A model generated the notes under the pieces. That model was not told where the DNA came from, made no database searches, and saw nothing but the letters and a program-made list of their open reading frames with translations. DNA of 64,000 nucleotides from Tranzscheliella williamsii (lineage: Eukaryota; Basidiomycota; Ustilaginomycetes; Ustilaginales; Ustilaginaceae): the NCBI GenBank assembly GCA_023212725.1, contig JALBYF010000016.1, positions 186,001 to 250,000 on the forward strand, in the 5' to 3' direction. Made by a program: the position numbers and the translations under genes. Positions 17,205 to 26,909 of this stretch are shown here, piece after piece (the stretch's first letter is position 1; every line of letters starts with the position of its first letter).

Positions 17205-18227
17205 ATGAGGTTCTCGCGGCTGCTTGTGTGCGTCTTTGTAATGGTGCTGTCCACGCTGGCGCTCACCGCGTCGGCAGCCACCAACTGGGACAAAGACGAC
17301 CACGAGATTTTCGAGCTCCAGTCGGCGCTCCAGAAGGCCGAGGGTGCCAGTACCAACTTCTACTCGCTTCTCGGGGTGTCTCGTGGGGCCACCGCGGCGG
17401 ACATCAAGCGCGCCTACCGCAAGAAGTCGCTCGAGCTGCATCCGGACAAGAACGCGGGGGTAGCGGGTGCGCAGCAGCGCTTCGAGCGGTTAGGCTTGGT
17501 CTACAAGATTCTGCGCGATGGGCGCAAGGACCGGTACGACCACTTTCTCGCCAAGGGTTTCCCCAAGTGGCGCGGCAGCGGGTACTTCTATGCGCGCTAC
17601 CGGCCGGGGCTGGCGAGCGTTGTCGTGGGCCTTGTGCTCTTCAGCATGCTCGCCGAGGTTGGCATTTCGCGTTTGACCAGCCGGCAGGAACGCGCCAAGA
17701 TCGAGCGCCTCAAGATGTCCGCACGCCTCGTCGCGTGGGGTCCGCGCTACCAGTCCATCCTCTTCCAGGATGGAGCGCCCGCCAAGGTCGCCTCCCTGGA
17801 GAAGAAGGTGCGTCTGCCGATCACCGGCTTCCCGCATCTCCCTGCCGTGCCTTCCGCCGCCGCGATCCGCGCCGGCACCGTCGACTGGGACGCCCAGGAA
17901 AAGCTCGTCCGCCAGGCCGCCGCCAGCCCGCAGCACGCTGCCAACAGCGGCGCCCCCATTGTCGAATGCCTCGTCCAGAACCACGACGTCTTTCTGTTAG
18001 ACAAGTACACCAAGGAGTGGATCCGGCTCGACGAGGACGAGGCACGTCCCAGCACGCTTTCCGAGACCTGGCCCGTCCGTCTGGTCCTGGCGCTCATCAA
18101 CAAGGTCACGCAGAAGCACGAGGACGTCCTGCAGGACGAGCTCGACGTCCCCGACGAGGACGCGTCCGTGCAGGCCATTGCCGCCGACAAGCATGCCAAA
18201 AAGCGCGCCGCGAAGAAGAACAAATAG
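17205..18227 (+). CDS. ERJ5: ER-membrane J-domain co-chaperone (Erj5-like)
   Basis: The protein has 340 residues and no intron. It has a cleavable signal peptide (about residues 1-25), then a J domain at about residues 51-115 facing the ER lumen, with the HPD tripeptide at 79-81 that stimulates Hsp70 ATPase. A transmembrane helix follows near 137-157 (LASVVVGLVLFSMLAEVG). The cytosolic C-terminal arm contains ERAKIERLKMSARLVAWG, typical of the fungal Erj5 family, and ends in a Lys-rich tail (KHAKKRAAKKNK) that could act as an ER retention signal. The expected partner is Kar2/BiP. The start is the ATG eight codons into a longer non-ATG frame. It converges on RIX1. Confidence 0.87.
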   Translation: MRFSRLLVCVFVMVLSTLALTASAATNWDKDDHEIFELQSALQKAEGASTNFYSLLGVSRGATAADIKRAYRKKSLELHPDKNAGVAGAQQRFERLGLVYKILRDGRKDRYDHFLAKGFPKWRGSGYFYARYRPGLASVVVGLVLFSMLAEVGISRLTSRQERAKIERLKMSARLVAWGPRYQSILFQDGAPAKVASLEKKVRLPITGFPHLPAVPSAAAIRAGTVDWDAQEKLVRQAAASPQHAANSGAPIVECLVQNHDVFLLDKYTKEWIRLDEDEARPSTLSETWPVRLVLALINKVTQKHEDVLQDELDVPDEDASVQAIAADKHAKKRAAKKNK

Positions 18228-18408
18228 CGCCACCTCCCCGCACCGCACACACCTCGCTCCACCTAGTTTGTTCTCCAAGCCCCTCCACGGCGCCGTGCTG
18301 CCGCCCCCGGCGGATCGCTCACCATCAGGCGCCTAAGCGGATCACGCGTCAGTCCCAAAGAAGGCAATGTGGGCCAGCAGGCCGCTTTCGTGCTTTCGAC
18401 TGTGTGCG

Positions 18409-21066
18409 CTATCCGTGCAGGCTCGCGTCGTCCGTGTCGCCGCCCGCATCGCCGCCACCGCCCGACTCGGCGTCCGCTTCGTCGTCCGACGTGCCCATGT
18501 CGATCGCGGGCATTTCCTCGTCGTCATCGTCGTCACCATCGTCGTCGACATTGCCACCGCCGTCGGTGTCGTTGTCATTGTCGTTGTCGTTGTCGTTGTG
18601 GCTGTCGTTGGTATTGACGATATTGTGGAGGGTATCGTCATCGTGGTTGTTGCTGGCGGGGGAGAGGTAGCTGGGTTTGGATGGCGGGGGGTTGGTGGAG
18701 GGGAGGCCGAAGACCTGTTCTGCGGTAGGGTGTGCGGCGGGCGTGGGGGAGCCAGGGCGGGAAGGGGGGCGCTGGGGTGGAGCCGAGGGGCTGCCGATGC
18801 GGGGGGAGGGGCGGTGGGCTGGCTTGACGGGGTCTGGAGAGAAGATGCGGTGGTCGATGGGGGCGCGTGGCGGAGATGTGGGCACGCCGTGACCGAGAGC
18901 GCTCTGTCTTGTTGGTTCCACTGCCTCGGCGGGTGCGGATAATTGGACGCGATCGGAGGGCTGTTCGGGACGGGGGGGAAGGACGGCTGCGAGGGCGGGG
19001 CCGAGGGGGGTGGGGGCGGTGGCGGGGAGGAGGGCGCCGTCGGGGGGGTTGTCGAAGTCGGCGGGGGCGTGGGCGGTGGGGGCGTCGACGCCGCGTGCTA
19101 TGGGGACGAACTTGCCCCTGCGAGCAGTGTCGACGATGGCGAGTGCGGCGCGGGCGGGGCCGCTGGCGGTGCCGGCAGCCTGGGCAGCACGCACGAGGAC
19201 GGGCAGTAGGCGCGGGAGGCCGAGTGCGAGGACCCCGGCCGGCGCATCGGCACACAGGCCCGCGACCGCCTGCAGCGCCGCCACAAACAGCCCGCGTACC
19301 CGCCCGCTCCCGGCACCCGCCGCGTCGGACAGCACCTCTACGAGCGCGATGACGACCTGAAGCGCCAGCTGCGCCAGGTCATGGTGCGCCCCGCTCAGCC
19401 CGCACACGAGGTGGGGGAACACGGCACGCACCACGCCCAGCGCCGCTTCGGTGCACGCCGCCTCCTCCGCCCCCAGTCGCTGAACGCCATCCTTGGGTGC
19501 CACCCCCGCGCCGAAGACCGAGTCGGACTCGTAGAAGCGCGGCTTTTTCGACTTGCGCGCCGCGGCCGACGGACCGCTTGCCTCGGCCGCGCCACTTCCG
19601 GCAGGCTCGGCGGGGAGGACGGCGCGCGCGACCTGCGCGACCGAGAGCCGGGCGAGACGGAGCGTAACACGCCCCGCCGGATCGAGCGGCAGCGCGATGG
19701 CGTCGCTGCCGACGAGCACGGCTAGAGTGCGCCACGCCGCCAGCTTGACCCTTGCGCTGCCCTGGTCACTGCCGGCGCCGCTCACCTCCACCAGCCGGCA
19801 GAGCTCACCGAGCAGCTGCGACGCATGCAGCGCGACCGCCCGCGGCGCCGCCAGCGCGGTCTGCGCGACCAGGACAAGCGCGCGCGTGTGCAGCACCGCC
19901 AGCCGGCTCGCCTGGAGCGTGCACAGTTCAGCCTCCGCCGTAGCACGGTGCCGGCTCGTCAGATCGACACGCAGCATCCCGAGCGCAAGCGCCACCAGCT
20001 CCCCCACCGGCACCGGCACCGGCCGCGACGTCGCCGCCCGCAGATGCAGGTTGATCAGCCCCGGACGCCCGCGACAACCCAGAAAGAGGTCGAGACGAGC
20101 GTACGCTAGCTCGGTAGCCGCAAGCGGATCCTTAGGGAACGCTCGCAGACCGCTGGACACGGCGCCGGAAGCCTTGCCCTCCGCAGCCACATCCTGGTAG
20201 CTCGACACCGCATGGTGCCACGCTTCCGTGGCATTCTTCACATGCCCCGCAAGGGTGGTCTGCCAAAGCTGCGCTTGCGTAGTGCGCCCCGCGCCTCCCG
20301 ACGCCTCGCTGCCCTTCGCCGCCAAGGATCCCGTCAAGTGCAGCGATGTTAGCACATCCGCCGCGGCTACGAAGAGGGGCATGGCAGCCGGCTCCGCCTC
20401 GCAGCGATATAGGTACGCCTGGACGCTTTCGTGTATCCTTGCGGAGAGAGGGCGGAACTGGGCCGGGTGAATATGCAGTAGTCTGTCCAGGTATCCAAGC
20501 ACGGTGCAAAGCTCTTGGCCGTACAGCTGGTCGGCGCCATCCTTCAGCATGACGTCCAGCAACTGTGTGAGTCCGAGCACCACCTTGGGCAAATTCGGGT
20601 TGACGACCTGGCGGTAGAACTCTTGCCGACCGGCCGAGTTCTCCGCAAACAGATGCGTGACGGCAAGCTCGAGAGCGGAGTTGATGAGCCGGTCGGCATC
20701 GCGCTTCTGAAGAAGCTTGTCTGCGTTGGCCAAAAGGTTGACGGTATGGACGGCCCAGCTACCGGCATGGTTGACCAGATGGTCGCCCCAGATAGCAGGG
20801 TTTTGCTGCAACCACAGATGCGCAAGGCGGTAACCTAACGCGTTCTGACTGGCGATGTACGAGTTGATCCGCACAGTAAGCTTGTGCTGCGTCTCATTCG
20901 CCGTGATATGACCTAGTAGCTGCGACTGGCTGATGATACGGAGGACCTGGTCGTTCTGCTGGTGGTTATCAGACGACGTCGAGCTGAGCAGGAGATCCAG
21001 ACGCGACGCAGGCAGTGCCGTCGGAGGCAGCTGGAAGCTGGTCGAGCCAGCGTCATAGAAGCTCAT
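18409..21066 (-). CDS. RIX1: Pre-rRNA-processing protein RIX1 (PELP1 family)
   Basis: The single-exon gene encodes 885 residues. The N-terminal Rix1 helical domain spans about residues 35-230 (LRIISQSQLLGHI; NPNLPKVVLGLTQLLD). With Ipi1 and Ipi3 it forms the Rix1 complex, which works with Rea1/Mdn1 to remodel pre-60S particles and process ITS2 in the nucleoplasm. The middle is Ala/Leu-rich helical repeat. The C-terminal ~190 residues are Pro-rich and then very acidic (DDDGDDDDDEEMPAIDMG), as in PELP1. The acidic tail is partly encoded by a TCGTTG-type hexanucleotide repeat giving alternating Asn-Asp. It diverges from SEC10. Confidence 0.88.
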   Translation of the reverse strand: MSFYDAGSTSFQLPPTALPASRLDLLLSSTSSDNHQQNDQVLRIISQSQLLGHITANETQHKLTVRINSYIASQNALGYRLAHLWLQQNPAIWGDHLVNHAGSWAVHTVNLLANADKLLQKRDADRLINSALELAVTHLFAENSAGRQEFYRQVVNPNLPKVVLGLTQLLDVMLKDGADQLYGQELCTVLGYLDRLLHIHPAQFRPLSARIHESVQAYLYRCEAEPAAMPLFVAAADVLTSLHLTGSLAAKGSEASGGAGRTTQAQLWQTTLAGHVKNATEAWHHAVSSYQDVAAEGKASGAVSSGLRAFPKDPLAATELAYARLDLFLGCRGRPGLINLHLRAATSRPVPVPVGELVALALGMLRVDLTSRHRATAEAELCTLQASRLAVLHTRALVLVAQTALAAPRAVALHASQLLGELCRLVEVSGAGSDQGSARVKLAAWRTLAVLVGSDAIALPLDPAGRVTLRLARLSVAQVARAVLPAEPAGSGAAEASGPSAAARKSKKPRFYESDSVFGAGVAPKDGVQRLGAEEAACTEAALGVVRAVFPHLVCGLSGAHHDLAQLALQVVIALVEVLSDAAGAGSGRVRGLFVAALQAVAGLCADAPAGVLALGLPRLLPVLVRAAQAAGTASGPARAALAIVDTARRGKFVPIARGVDAPTAHAPADFDNPPDGALLPATAPTPLGPALAAVLPPRPEQPSDRVQLSAPAEAVEPTRQSALGHGVPTSPPRAPIDHRIFSPDPVKPAHRPSPRIGSPSAPPQRPPSRPGSPTPAAHPTAEQVFGLPSTNPPPSKPSYLSPASNNHDDDTLHNIVNTNDSHNDNDNDNDNDTDGGGNVDDDGDDDDDEEMPAIDMGTSDDEADAESGGGGDAGGDTDDASLHG
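18569..18612. repeat. TCGTTG hexanucleotide repeat inside RIX1
   Basis: A near-perfect run of TCGTTG-type hexamers encodes an Asn-Asp run in the acidic tail of RIX1. Length change would keep the frame. Confidence 0.85.
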
Positions 21067-21649
21067 CAGATAGCTGTCTATCCCTCGTCCGGACGGAGAT
21101 GGCGTGTTACTCTGCAGGGTTGGGCGAGATATAAGGATGAAGAGGGCTATGGCAGCCTGACTTTTGCTTGGCCTTTTCCTCCTAAGAAGAAATTAATCCC
21201 GTTGTCTGAAGCCGAATTCCGAAAACTCTCCATAAACATGACTTAACAGTCGAGCCTATGCAGTAAATTCGTCAATCGGCCGGCTATCACAACGCCAACC
21301 TTTACCTCACAGACACGCACGGACACCTCGCCTTGCCTCCCTTCCGCCTTCCATCATCCATCTTTCCATCTACTACCCCCTCCTGCGCTCCGTGGTTTCA
21401 CTGGTAACGTCGTTAGGAGGAGCTGACAGGCCATTGCTAGCACGAGGTGAATTGCTGCGAGTCCAAGCCTTTAACGGCAGAGGCTAAGCCAATGATCAGC
21501 GTATCACCTCCGGCACACCACGCTCCAGCAACCATGCTAAACAGCTCGTAGAAGCATCTTTACACGGATTCAACGTGGTGTAGGGCCACACTGCATCACG
21601 CTCTGTATCGGCCTGACTGTCTCATACCAATGCTGCAAGCAGCGTCGCC
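21067..21649. promoter_or_regulatory. Divergent promoter region RIX1/SEC10
   Basis: This 0.58-kb spacer has a pyrimidine-rich stretch at about 21290-21390 and no coding signal. It should serve both divergent genes. Confidence 0.45.
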
Positions 21650-24600
21650 ATGACCTCGAATTACACCCCGCCTCAATCGAGGCCTGCTAGGGCACGTCCT
21701 CCCATGGCCTCGCCTTCATCTGCGCCTTCACTCCACAGAGCCGTCTCCAGTTCCGCTCGACCCTACCAGGACAATGCGGTGAGCGAGCTGTGCACCTTAG
21801 AGACCTTCCAAAACAACTTCAACACCAACGACTTTATCGCACAGCTCACCTCAAAACTTGTTCAGCGCTCCAAAGCTGACCCCGCTCCGTTCAATCCTCG
21901 GCCCTTTATCCGCACCTTCGAGTCGGCGCTCGATCGGCTGACCGAAATCAGGTCGCAGGTCCATGAGCAGACCCAGCAATTCTCGTCCTCGGTTCATGTG
22001 GCCGAGTCAGCATATACCAAGAAGCTCGACGAGCTAGGCAAAAACTTTGCGGCCGTTGGTAACTCCTTCAACAGCCTCGAAGATCGCATCTCTGAGGTCG
22101 GCCGCACGGCTATACGGATCGGTGAGCAGCTGGAAATGATCGACAAGCAGCGGAACAGGGCGAGCGAGGCCCACGACCTGATAGAGTTCTACTACATGTT
22201 TGCTAGGGGAGACACCTCCAAGCTCGAGCGTCTACGCAAAGAGGGTGGACGCGATGGGCGCATGAAAACCGCTGTCATCGCCAGACGCCTGGCGGCCATC
22301 AGTCGAGAGGTGGACGTGAGCGGTAGCGAGCAGACGCGCGACGCCATCGACCGATACTGCGAGCGCTTCGAGCGCGATATGCTCAAACTCTTCGATAAGT
22401 TCTATAGGCGTTCTGACCCCAAGATGATGTCGCATATCGCCAAGGTACTGCAAGGTTTCAACGGCGGTGCTAGCTGCGTACAGATCTACGTCAACCAACA
22501 CGACTTCTTCATATCTAAGGACCGCGTCGGCGAGGCTACCAGTATCGAGCTGAGCGATATCTGGGTAGACATGGCAAGTCCTGACAAACCGCCACCAAAA
22601 TCCGAGCGATCGCTCACTGCTCTCTTTAACGAGATCCGCCAGACCGTGGAAATCGAAGCACAGATCATATCGGCTGTCTTTCCCAATCCCCTCGTGGTCA
22701 TGCAGACCTTCTTGCAACGGGTCTTTGCCCAGTCGGTCCAAGCCTTCGTGGAGGTCATTATGGACAAGGCGAGCCAGATCGATTCGCCGGCTTTCGTCGG
22801 GCCAGGAGGTTCGATCAACCCGAGGACAGCGGCTTTAGAACTACAACCGATCGCAGCAACCCAGCCGGTCCCGTCACACCTTGCCTTCCTCCGTGCTTTA
22901 CATATGACCAGGTCAAGTGCACACAGCTTAGTCAATGACCTCAAGATGTATGACTATAGGGGCGCAGGCATCGTCGCACCCAGCAATGCGAATGGCGTCC
23001 ATGCCATCTCGGAGAACGACTCCCTCATGCTTCTGGGGAGCGATGCGGTCGCCGCTGCTGGGCAGCTTGCTGGTCCTGTTGCCAGCCCCCTGGCTACCAT
23101 GCTGGATCAGTCTGTCGAGGAGCTTTTCGTGCCGTATATGGAAGGTCTACGCTACCTTGACCGCGAATCCCGTAGCCTGTCTGACCTCTACGCCGGGTTG
23201 CTCTCACGATTCATTCAGTTCCACAGAGCGCCGACAAAGAAAAAGGAAGCCTCGACCACCATCTTCAACCGCATGCGGAACCAGATTACAGCATCTTCCG
23301 ACACTAGTTCGGGAGCCAGCCAATCCACCGTTCCAGGCACGGCTGCTACCTCTGTCCCCTCGTCAAAGTCTTCCTTTTTCAAGCTCTCGAATTTAGCGGA
23401 TCGGGTGCGTGGCACCGCGACGAATGTGAGTGCCGCCAGCAACATTTCTCCTCAGATGTCGACTACTGCCAGCGTCGACAGCGGCAGTTTAGCGGATAGT
23501 GGGCTCTTGGAGGAAGACATGGAAGACAGGGATGGGGACCTGTCTCTCGACATTGCCGAAAGGATGCTCAAATGGCATGCGGAAGCGATCGGTCGATGTG
23601 TCGACCTCAGCTCTGCCACCGAGGTTCCCAAGAACACGTTTGCGTTGTTGCGCGTGCTTGCAGCGGCCTACATCAAGACGTATATCGAGACAGCGCTGGA
23701 CTCGGCGATCACCCATGTCTCCAGCCTTGAAAGCCGTGGCGCGGTGCTGCCAGATCTCTCGGCACTGTCGGTAGTTCGGTCCGTGGAACTGGCCATCTCA
23801 TTATGGCAGCACTACGTTACTACAGCGCTGATGCCGCTGGCGAGCACAAGCGTCACGATCAGGCGGGAGATGACCATCTTCAACAACCACAGCCTGCTTC
23901 GAGTCGAGGGCAAGTGCGATACACTCATGCAGAAATTAGCAGACAACGTGGTCAATTACCTTTCCAGCCGTCTGGCGACGCAGAAGAAGAACGACTTTGT
24001 ACCCAAGAACGACGATGTTGCCTTTGCCAGGCAGAACACCGAGCCGTGCGTGGCATGTTCTCAGGCGCTGGAGAAGGTGCAGCAGCTGGCGAGGAGCGAT
24101 CTCAGCCTCAGCAGCCGCAGCGCGGTCGCAGCCAGAGGTGTCAACACTGCGGCCAGCGGGCCAAGGCCCGGGTCGGCGACGTCTGGCGTGTCGTCTCTTG
24201 GGCGCTACCCTGCCGTGGGCGGCGACGACAACGACGACGACGAGGATTCGAGCGCGACAAAGCTGTCGCGCAACGCCGAGGGGTTCCTGACCGAGATCGG
24301 CGTTGCGTTCCACGGGCTGCTGCTGGAGCATCTGCGCAAGTACACGATCAGCGCGGCGGGCGGGATCATGCTGACCAAGGATCTGGCCATGTACCAGGAC
24401 GCGATCAGCACATTCGGCATCGCGGCGCTCTCGGACCGGTTCGAGATGCTGCGCCAGCTGGGCAACCTGTTTATCGTGCAGGCCTCGGTGCTCAAGTCGT
24501 ACATGCGCGAGGGGCATCTTGCCAAGATTGACGAGCGGCTGCTGCGCCCCTACCTCCTCCGCCGCGCCGACTACGCCAAGGAGGTGCGCGATCTCGACGA

Positions 24601-24877
24601 TGCCCCGCCCGGCGGCCTCGCCGGCGCGCATGCACACCCGGCCTCCGATGCCCTCCTCGCCGGCACCCCCACCGACGCCGGCCGCGACCTCTTCGGCCAC
24701 ATCCCAGGCCTCATCAACGGCACGCTCTCCAACAGCACCACCTCTTCGACCGCCACAGCCGCCAGCTCGGCGTCCAACACAGAGGCCCTCAAGCTACAGC
24801 GCCTGGCAGACGTGCTCAAGCAGCTCGAGAAATTCAGCGCCGGCGCTGAGGCCACCTCTGCCGCACAACCCGCCTGA
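21650..24877 (+). CDS. SEC10: Exocyst complex component Sec10
   Basis: The 1075-residue protein is encoded without introns. It is a subunit of the octameric exocyst that tethers secretory vesicles to the plasma membrane and pairs with Sec15. After a short disordered N-terminus comes LETFQNNFNTNDFIAQLTSK. A coiled-coil core follows (about residues 95-180: FESALDRLTEIRSQVHEQ onward, with EAHDLIEFYYMFARGD). The rest is the helical CorEx rod of the Sec10 family, including FVEVIMDKASQIDSPAFVG and HLAFLRALHMTRSSAHSLVN. Low-complexity inserts sit near residues 540-625 and 810-860, and the C-terminus adds a Ser/Thr/Ala tail. It converges on the transglycosylase gene, stop to stop 154 bp. Confidence 0.92.
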   Translation: MTSNYTPPQSRPARARPPMASPSSAPSLHRAVSSSARPYQDNAVSELCTLETFQNNFNTNDFIAQLTSKLVQRSKADPAPFNPRPFIRTFESALDRLTEIRSQVHEQTQQFSSSVHVAESAYTKKLDELGKNFAAVGNSFNSLEDRISEVGRTAIRIGEQLEMIDKQRNRASEAHDLIEFYYMFARGDTSKLERLRKEGGRDGRMKTAVIARRLAAISREVDVSGSEQTRDAIDRYCERFERDMLKLFDKFYRRSDPKMMSHIAKVLQGFNGGASCVQIYVNQHDFFISKDRVGEATSIELSDIWVDMASPDKPPPKSERSLTALFNEIRQTVEIEAQIISAVFPNPLVVMQTFLQRVFAQSVQAFVEVIMDKASQIDSPAFVGPGGSINPRTAALELQPIAATQPVPSHLAFLRALHMTRSSAHSLVNDLKMYDYRGAGIVAPSNANGVHAISENDSLMLLGSDAVAAAGQLAGPVASPLATMLDQSVEELFVPYMEGLRYLDRESRSLSDLYAGLLSRFIQFHRAPTKKKEASTTIFNRMRNQITASSDTSSGASQSTVPGTAATSVPSSKSSFFKLSNLADRVRGTATNVSAASNISPQMSTTASVDSGSLADSGLLEEDMEDRDGDLSLDIAERMLKWHAEAIGRCVDLSSATEVPKNTFALLRVLAAAYIKTYIETALDSAITHVSSLESRGAVLPDLSALSVVRSVELAISLWQHYVTTALMPLASTSVTIRREMTIFNNHSLLRVEGKCDTLMQKLADNVVNYLSSRLATQKKNDFVPKNDDVAFARQNTEPCVACSQALEKVQQLARSDLSLSSRSAVAARGVNTAASGPRPGSATSGVSSLGRYPAVGGDDNDDDEDSSATKLSRNAEGFLTEIGVAFHGLLLEHLRKYTISAAGGIMLTKDLAMYQDAISTFGIAALSDRFEMLRQLGNLFIVQASVLKSYMREGHLAKIDERLLRPYLLRRADYAKEVRDLDDAPPGGLAGAHAHPASDALLAGTPTDAGRDLFGHIPGLINGTLSNSTTSSTATAASSASNTEALKLQRLADVLKQLEKFSAGAEATSAAQPA

Positions 24878-25031
24878 GCGCATCCCCACCATCCCCCTTA
24901 CCTGCCGCACCGATGCAAATACCTCGATCACGCTGCCAAAGTTCCGCTCAGCCGTCGTTTGCCCGCGGTTAAGGAAACTATCTACACAAAAGTGCGCGAC
25001 CAGTGACCGGCAGACGGAAGAGCAGGGCCGG

Positions 25032-26072
25032 TTAGCGCAGGATGGAGCTTCGGCTCGAGCTGAGCACCTGCGGCTGGCCATTTTGGGGGTTCTTCTGCTT
25101 TGCGCTAAAGATGTAGTTGGGCTTGGCGTCGTTGACGTCGTCCGGGTCGGCGCAGGTGATGGTGAGGCTTTTGACGGTGTTGGTGAAGGCGCCGTTCTTG
25201 GCGTTGGACCAGTCGATGAGGCCGCCAGCCCAGTCCACGGTGCCTTTGGGGAAGGTGCCGTCGCCGGCGCCCCAGATGCTGAGCTGGAGACGGACGGGGG
25301 AGGAGGGGTAGTGGTAGAGGCCGTCGTTCTTGTTGAGGGTCTTCTTGCGGTAGAGGGTGCGAATGGTGCGGCCATCGATGAGCCACTTGAGGCGGTTGGC
25401 GGACCAGTCGATGGAGTAGGTGTGCCAGTCGGCGAGGGAGAAGTCGGCGTCGATGGAGTCGAGGACGTCGGGCGGGACGGTGTAGCCGTGGGTGTAGCCT
25501 TCGGTCTGGCCGGTCCAGTACCAGTTGGTCTCGGTGTCGAGGGGGGAGGCGGTGGTGAACTCCCAGTCGATCTCATCCTTGGTGCCGCTCATGCCGATGA
25601 AGGTGTGGACGACGCCGGCCCAGCTGCCGTGGCGCATGACGGCGCTCGCGGTGCCGTAGTACAAATAGCGCGTCGTGGACAGGAGCGTCCCGCCCTTTGC
25701 CTCGCCGGTCTTGGTCAGCTTCAGCCGCAGCCCCGACTTGGACGGCGACACCTCTCCTTGGTCCAGCGTCAGCGGCGCCTGGTTCGGATCGCCCCGGTAC
25801 GCAGACGCCGCCACGTATGGCTTGGCCGAGTTGGTGAAGCTGATCGTCTGCGACTTGCACTTGGGCATTGGCTGACACGAGCCCGGCTTGAACGACGCGA
25901 GCGGGTCGCACTGGCCCAGACAATGCGACGGCCCTGATCCACAGTAGCCATACGAGGAGCAACACGGCGCCGACGCGGGGCACTTGGACGAAGAGGTGCA
26001 CTGCTGCGCCGCTACATGGACGGCGGCCGCCAACAAGGCAAGCAGCAGATAGAGGTAGGCGATGCGAGCCAT
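25032..26072 (-). CDS. UTR2: GH16 chitin-glucan transglycosylase with CBM18 (Crh/Utr2 type)
   Basis: The 346-residue secreted wall enzyme is predicted to transfer chitin chains to beta-glucan. A signal peptide (about 1-22) is followed by a cysteine-rich CBM18 chitin-binding module (about 23-60, CPASAPCCSSYGYCGSG). The GH16 catalytic domain covers about 75-310. The active site is DEIDWEF near residues 165-171, the Crh version of the GH16 ExDxE motif, and FTNTVKSLTITCADPDD closes the fold. Fungal Crh enzymes usually end in a Ser/Thr-rich stem and GPI signal, but here the protein stops at SSSRSSILR with no hydrophobic tail, so it is probably soluble or bound only through CBM18. No splice site that restores an anchor was found downstream. 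The symbol is by domain order (CBM18 first, as in Utr2/Crh2). Confidence 0.86.
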   Translation of the reverse strand: MARIAYLYLLLALLAAAVHVAAQQCTSSSKCPASAPCCSSYGYCGSGPSHCLGQCDPLASFKPGSCQPMPKCKSQTISFTNSAKPYVAASAYRGDPNQAPLTLDQGEVSPSKSGLRLKLTKTGEAKGGTLLSTTRYLYYGTASAVMRHGSWAGVVHTFIGMSGTKDEIDWEFTTASPLDTETNWYWTGQTEGYTHGYTVPPDVLDSIDADFSLADWHTYSIDWSANRLKWLIDGRTIRTLYRKKTLNKNDGLYHYPSSPVRLQLSIWGAGDGTFPKGTVDWAGGLIDWSNAKNGAFTNTVKSLTITCADPDDVNDAKPNYIFSAKQKNPQNGQPQVLSSSRSSILR

Positions 26073-26909
26073 GGTATGAAAGACCTTGCACGGCTACAGC
26101 AAACGCGGTCTGGCGGGAGGGGCAAGCAAGGAGGCTCGAGACAAGAATGGTCTGCTCGAAACGAGATGGGAGCAGCTATATGTATAGAGCAGGAAACTCT
26201 GTCCTACGCTATGCAACCTCAGGGGTGGATGGTCTCGGCCCGCTGCACCAAGGCCGAGCGAACGGCGCAGCGGGTTGACGCGGAAGCACCGTTTGCATCT
26301 CCGTATGGCAAAGGATCGGCAGCATACAGTCAGGCGAGGCGGACCGGAAGCGGGACTCTTGCAGGCGAACTAAACAGCCGGCATCGAGAAGCGGCGTATT
26401 GCAGAACAATCAGATCACATGTCTCGACTAGTCCGATGTTCTTTCCATTAACGGTTGTGGCGAGGCACTCGATCTTGGACTAGTAAACAGGCTGTTCGAG
26501 AGCGATGACAAGGTAGTAGGCGCCTCGAGAGCAAGGTGTGCACTGGGACGCTTGTTGTGAAGCTTCCTGCATGCCTTCTGTATCTGCTACTTGAGGGAGG
26601 GTCTATTTGCGTTCCTGGTCGATTCGATTGGTGCTATGAGGCTAAGTATAGGATCGGCGAGTGAAGGAATCGGAGCCTGAAATCTGCCGTCTTCCAAAGA
26701 ACAACACCAGGAACGTAACTCCGCCGCCAAGAAAGAGTCTAACACGCGCGCTGTATTATCGGGAGATGGAACGCACGATGCCCTATCGGGAGATGGAGAG
26801 GGTTCAACGGTCCAACGTTTGGCTGCTCACGCCATCCTCCGATAGGGACGACCATATCACGGTATCCGCGCCACCGTTTTCTCGCCTGGTGAGGTTCGAT
26901 CGCAGAACC
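26073..26909. promoter_or_regulatory. Divergent intergenic region UTR2/PSF3
   Basis: This 0.84-kb spacer has no recognised gene. A 14-bp motif TATCGGGAGATGGA occurs twice near 26757 and 26785, about 100-150 bp before the PSF3 start. The reading frame of PSF3 is open upstream to 26661 and contains in-frame ATGs (for example within the duplicated motif), but that extension is unlike any GINS protein and is treated as leader. Confidence 0.45.

Noticed and set aside
17228..18670. 480-codon plus-strand frame overlapping ERJ5
   Set aside because: It is the +1 frame of ERJ5, very Arg/Pro-rich, with no domain, while ERJ5 has a J domain and signal peptide.
26661..26909. 83-codon N-terminal extension of PSF3
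   Set aside because: It contains a duplicated 14-bp motif and no GINS similarity; MDQSYW at 26910 matches the Psf3 start.
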